This document shows, one piece after another, positions 5,997-8,058 of a stretch of DNA of 8,058 nucleotides (its first letter is position 1; each line of letters opens with the position of its first letter). The translations under genes were made by a program, and so were the position numbers. The notes beneath the pieces are model-generated. The model saw only the letters and a program-made list of their open reading frames with translations. It did no database searches and was not told the origin of the DNA. Origin of the DNA: Prevotella sp. UBA2755 (GTDB lineage: Bacteria; Bacteroidota; Bacteroidia; Bacteroidales; Bacteroidaceae); the NCBI GenBank assembly GCA_002353225.1, contig DEJF01000047.1:99311-107368 (forward strand), in the 5' to 3' direction.

Positions 5997-6509
5997 ATGA
6001 GAAAAGTAATTTGTTTGATGCTCCTGTTCGTAAGTATGGGATGCTTCGCACAGGATGAGGTGATTTTCCATAACGGAAATGTTGCCAAAGGAAAGGTCAC
6101 AGAGGTAACAGATCTGTTTATCAAGTTCCGTTACGAGAACGAGGATGTTGACAATACCATCGGACGTGCCGCCCTCTCAGAGGTGCGTTTCGGCAGCGGT
6201 CGTGTGCAGCAGATGTCTCAGAAGGTGTATGTGAACTCACCAGACGACTGGGAGAAGGTGCGCATCGTTAACGATAAGAACGAGGTGCTCGGCTTGAAGT
6301 CTCTGGGACAGGTGGAGAAGCACTCCAGTGGTACGTGGTCGTTCTCCATAACGGCAGGTCACTTCAGTGAGAAAACGATGAAAAAGATTCGTAAGGAGGC
6401 AGCCAAGCGTGGTGGTTGTATCGTGCTGTTGCTGAGTCAGAGCAGCCAGTCTGGTGGATTCTTCCAGGATGGTCACGCTTCGATGACAGGTGAAATCTAT
6501 ACCTATTGA
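5997..6509 (+). CDS. Small exported beta-rich protein, unknown function
   Basis: A 170-residue protein. The first 19 residues are a signal peptide with likely cleavage at CFA before QDEV. The cysteine at 16 lies in SMGC, a poor lipobox, so a lipoprotein is less likely but not excluded. The mature start, VIFHNGNVAKGKVTEVTDLFIKF, has the short-strand pattern of small barrel repeats common in exported Bacteroidota proteins, repeated in part at LSEVRFGSGRV. A second block from about residue 110 (a strand WSFSITAG, a basic helix KKIRKEAAKRGG, then the hydrophobic strand CIVLLLSQ) resembles small stand-alone alpha/beta domains of lipoprotein-like families. I do not recognise a named family. It has its own promoter and is followed after 2 nt by another small exported protein, so the two are probably co-expressed and may act together in the periplasm. 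Confidence 0.8.
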   Translation: MRKVICLMLLFVSMGCFAQDEVIFHNGNVAKGKVTEVTDLFIKFRYENEDVDNTIGRAALSEVRFGSGRVQQMSQKVYVNSPDDWEKVRIVNDKNEVLGLKSLGQVEKHSSGTWSFSITAGHFSEKTMKKIRKEAAKRGGCIVLLLSQSSQSGGFFQDGHASMTGEIYTY

Positions 6510-6511
6510 TC

Positions 6512-6991
6512 ATGATGAGAAATACAGTTCTGTTAGTTTTCTCTATCCTCACGATGCTCGCCTACGGGCAGTCAGGTGAGAAGGTGATGTTGGAGGCAGG
6601 AACAATCGTTCCTGTGATTGCCAACCAGGAGATCAACGTGCATCAGCTGAAAAATGGTGATATCATCGACTTGGTTACAGCCCGTGCTGTCGTCGTGAAA
6701 GGCGGTAAGATTGCCATCCCGATAAATGCCAGGGTAGAGGCACGTGTGCGGACGACCTTGCGTGACTATGTCCCTCAGGTCAGCCGTCGTGTCATTATCG
6801 ATATCCAGAAAGTTGTTCTTGAGAATGGTAAGGTGATTCCTCTGACCGATGGTGTTATCAGCTTTACCCCTCGTACTGTGAAACCAGAACGTGAACTCGT
6901 TCCTTTGAGAGTGGTTTCCCCCAAAAAGGCATTTATCCCCACGGACTACGAGATGCAACCCAAGGTAGAGGTAACCCAGACACTGGAGTAA
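6512..6991 (+). CDS. Small exported protein with a VirB10/TrbI-like beta pattern
   Basis: A 159-residue protein. Residues 1-20 form a signal peptide (cleavage probably near AYG or GQS). The mature part contains LEAGTIVPVIANQEIN, then LKNGDIIDLVTARAVVV, then IPINARVEARVR, and later IIDIQKVVLENGKVIPL. This run of AGT, GD and IP-x-x-A/S motifs resembles the beta barrel of VirB10/TrbI-type proteins. No conjugation genes are nearby, so I infer only a related fold, not a secretion role. The ATG at 6512 is 2 nt after the previous stop; ATG 6515 is equally likely and gives the MRN start usual in this window. The TTG at 6506 overlaps the preceding stop and is unlikely. Its TAA ends at 6991, directly abutting the stop of the convergent gene. 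Confidence 0.8.
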   Translation: MMRNTVLLVFSILTMLAYGQSGEKVMLEAGTIVPVIANQEINVHQLKNGDIIDLVTARAVVVKGGKIAIPINARVEARVRTTLRDYVPQVSRRVIIDIQKVVLENGKVIPLTDGVISFTPRTVKPERELVPLRVVSPKKAFIPTDYEMQPKVEVTQTLE

Positions 6992-7162
6992 TCACCCCTC
7001 CATCTTGATACCATGTATATATCCGATCACACCAGCAATGATTAATAAGAATCCTGTCGTTAGGAATGCGTTGGTGGTGTGGTGCAACAGGTAACTAAGT
7101 AGCAGGACAAATGTTCCTGCTACTATTAGTATGATACCCATCCATGATACGTGTTTCTTCAT
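6992..7162 (-). CDS. Two-helix small membrane protein, 56 residues
   Basis: A short gene on the minus strand with an ATG at 7162. It has a basic N-terminus (MKKHVSWMG), a first membrane helix at about residues 8-26 and a second at about 31-50, ending GIKMEG. The two His residues in the turn (LLHHTTN) are the only polar feature between the helices. Small proteins of this form are widespread in Bacteroidales and their function is unknown. A good promoter lies just upstream (7185-7215), giving a leader of about 20 nt, and supports this start. The same frame stays open to 7330, but that extension would run through its promoter and the rpsF promoter. The stop directly touches the stop of the convergent exported protein, with no terminator between. 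Confidence 0.8.
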   Translation of the reverse strand: MKKHVSWMGIILIVAGTFVLLLSYLLHHTTNAFLTTGFLLIIAGVIGYIHGIKMEG

Positions 7163-7184
7163 CCTTTGGTGTGAATATTTGTTG

Positions 7185-7215
7185 CAAAGGTAGTATAAAT
7201 CGGGTGAAAAACCAA
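7185..7215 (-). promoter_or_regulatory. Promoter for the small membrane protein
   Basis: Read on the minus strand: TTG (7215-7213), 20 nt, then TACCTTTG (7192-7185). It lies back-to-back with the rpsF promoter, about 60 bp away. Confidence 0.8.
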
Positions 7216-7274
7216 AAGAATCCTGCGTTTTATATATTATAATGTGGAATTGGGGTAAAAAAGACTCGGAAAGT

Positions 7275-7305
7275 TTGGCTGTATGTCTTTTTTTTCGTAC
7301 CTTTG
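7275..7305 (+). promoter_or_regulatory. Promoter of the rpsF-rpsR-rplI operon
   Basis: TTG (7275-7277, in GTTTGG) is followed after 20 nt by TACCTTTG (7298-7305). The downstream bases CACCCGCAA are the same as at the tRNA-Asp promoter. Transcription should begin near 7310-7312, leaving a leader of about 40 nt that is AT-rich and without an obvious stable stem. Confidence 0.87.
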
Positions 7306-7352
7306 CACCCGCAATTTTGCAAAATAACAAACATTTTTATTTTTTAAGTAGT

Positions 7353-7697
7353 ATGAATCAATACGAAACCGTTTTCATTTTGACTCCCGTTTTGTCTGAT
7401 GAGCAGACAAAGGAAACGGTCGCTAAATTCAAGAAGGTCCTCACCGATAAGGGTGCTGAGATCTTGAATGAAGAGGCCTGGGGATTGAAGAAGATGGCTT
7501 ACGCTATTCAGAAGAAGTCTACAGGTTTCTATTTCCTGGTAGAGTTCAAGGCTGAGCCATCAGTAATTAAGATTTTGGAGACCGCTTTCCGTCGTGACGA
7601 GAAAGTCATCCGTTTCCAGACAGTGAAGTTCGACAAGTATGCAGCAGAGTATGCTGAGAAGCGTCGCAACAAATTTGGTAAAAAAGAGGAGGCATAA
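7353..7697 (+). CDS. rpsF: Small ribosomal subunit protein bS6
   Basis: A 114-residue protein, the normal length for bS6. It begins MNQYETVFILTPVLSDEQ and contains the conserved blocks WGLKKMAYAIQKKSTGFYF (43-61) and the helix after it, with RRDEKVIRF (80-88). bS6 binds bS18 and both sit on the 30S platform around 16S rRNA. The ATG at 7353 is chosen because upstream extension in the same frame would cross the promoter; it has an AT-rich leader with no Shine-Dalgarno sequence, unlike the two genes that follow. The C-terminus is charged (KKEEA), and its last codons contain the AGGAGG that precedes rpsR. rpsR starts 3 nt after the stop. Confidence 0.97.
   Translation: MNQYETVFILTPVLSDEQTKETVAKFKKVLTDKGAEILNEEAWGLKKMAYAIQKKSTGFYFLVEFKAEPSVIKILETAFRRDEKVIRFQTVKFDKYAAEYAEKRRNKFGKKEEA
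7687..7692 (+). promoter_or_regulatory. Shine-Dalgarno-like AGGAGG before rpsR
   Basis: The six bases AGGAGG lie inside the last codons of rpsF and end 8 nt before the rpsR ATG, an ideal distance. This is unusual, because the other starts in the window, including rpsF, lack such a motif. Confidence 0.7.
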
Positions 7698-7700
7698 ACT

Positions 7701-7967
7701 ATGGCACAAGAGACAGAAATTCGCTATTTGACTGCTCCTTCTATCGACACGAAGAAGAAGAAGTATTGCCGCTTCAAGAAGAGTGGTATTAAATATGTAG
7801 ACTACAAGGATCCCGAGTTCCTGAAGAAGTTCCTGAACGAGCAGGGTAAGATTCTTCCCCGTCGTATCACAGGTACCTCGCTGAAATACCAGCGTCGTGT
7901 GGCTCAGGCTGTTAAGCGTGCTCGCCAGATTGCACTGCTTCCTTACGTAACTGATATGTTGAAATAA
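7701..7967 (+). CDS. rpsR: Small ribosomal subunit protein bS18
   Basis: An 88-residue basic protein matching bS18. The conserved core is seen as KYCRFKKSGIKYVDYKD (21-37) and GKILPRRITGTSLKYQRRV (49-67), followed by the helix AQAVKRARQIALLPYV (68-83). bS18 forms a pair with bS6 on the 30S platform. The family's usual single domain is complete, and the N-terminal tail is short. The start is 3 nt after rpsF, with AGGAGG at a good distance. rplI follows after 20 nt in the common rpsF-rpsR-rplI order. Confidence 0.97.
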   Translation: MAQETEIRYLTAPSIDTKKKKYCRFKKSGIKYVDYKDPEFLKKFLNEQGKILPRRITGTSLKYQRRVAQAVKRARQIALLPYVTDMLK

Positions 7968-7969
7968 AT

Positions 7970-7979
7970 AAGGAGGAGG
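7970..7979 (+). promoter_or_regulatory. Strong Shine-Dalgarno sequence before rplI
   Basis: AAGGAGGAGG gives two overlapping AGGAGG registers ending 11 and 8 nt before the rplI ATG. A seven-base match (AAGGAGG) to the anti-SD complement is present. Confidence 0.75.
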
Positions 7980-7987
7980 ACGACAAT

Positions 7988-8058
7988 ATGGAATTAATAC
8001 TGAAAGAAGATATTATCGGTCTGGGATATAAGAACGATATCGTTAACGTAAAGTCTGG
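7988..8058 (+). CDS. rplI: Large ribosomal subunit protein bL9 (3' end outside window)
   Basis: The first 23 complete codons are present (MELILKEDIIGLGYKNDIVNVKS, then a partial codon at the window edge). The N-terminal bL9 signature is seen: LKED, LGYKND and the VKS that leads into the conserved GYGRNYL turn just beyond the window. bL9 binds 23S rRNA near the L1 stalk base. The start is set by the strong AGGAGG upstream and by the family N-terminus. Confidence 0.93.
   Translation, partial: MELILKEDIIGLGYKNDIVNVKS

Noticed and set aside
7163..7330. N-terminal extension of the small membrane protein to 7330
   Set aside because: It crosses the gene's own promoter and the rpsF promoter; the ATG at 7162 gives a sensible membrane protein.
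7242..7352. N-terminal extension of bS6 back to 7242
   Set aside because: It would translate the promoter and transcription start; bS6 proteins begin at the ATG at 7353.
7306..7352. The bS6:bS18-binding leader structure known upstream of rpsF in many bacteria
   Set aside because: The leader is short and AT-rich; the only CCG is at the predicted start site and no hairpin presenting it could be drawn by eye.

Overview
The window looks like the chromosome of a member of the Bacteroidales, most likely Prevotella-like. Three things suggest this. The promoters have the Bacteroidota form (TTG, then 19-20 nt, then TAnnTTTG). Most starts have A-rich leaders without a Shine-Dalgarno sequence. The proteins, including several small exported ones beginning MRK/MKR, have a typical Bacteroidales look. 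I see no mobile element, CRISPR array or integration scar.

Layout. (1) 1-3285, plus strand: the 3' part of a Uup-type ABC-F ATPase, a tandem octamer repeat that fills the gap exactly, then recR, a small membrane protein, a family 2 glycosyltransferase and a GNAT acetyltransferase, closely spaced or overlapping like an operon. (2) 3304-3466: a tRNA-Asp(GTC) gene with its own promoter and a strong hairpin terminator. (3) 3485-4159: a secreted SGNH/GDSL-type hydrolase. (4) 4180-5641, minus strand: an exported protein with CsgG/LpoB-like and FlgT-C-like features, followed by a damaged exported gene resembling DUF4380. The damaged gene has a signal peptide and a C-terminal half that lie in different frames. 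(5) 5642-5996: a divergent regulatory region with a promoter on each strand and an imperfect inverted repeat around a G-run. (6) 5997-6991, plus strand: two small exported proteins of unknown function. (7) 6992-7162, minus strand: a 56-residue two-helix membrane protein whose stop codon directly abuts the convergent gene. (8) 7275-8058, plus strand: the ribosomal operon rpsF-rpsR-rplI (bS6, bS18, start of bL9) with its promoter.

The flanks are housekeeping functions: recombinational repair, translation and ribosome-associated ATPase. The middle is accessory envelope or secreted proteins whose functions cannot be read from sequence. No complete new system is evident. The points most worth following are: Shine-Dalgarno sequences ahead of rpsR and rplI in a phylum that largely ignores them, in the operon that encodes two of the proteins known to hide the anti-SD; the octamer repeat joining uup to recR; the deletion-like break in the DUF4380-like gene; and a 17-nt promoter/start block shared by tRNA-Asp and rpsF.
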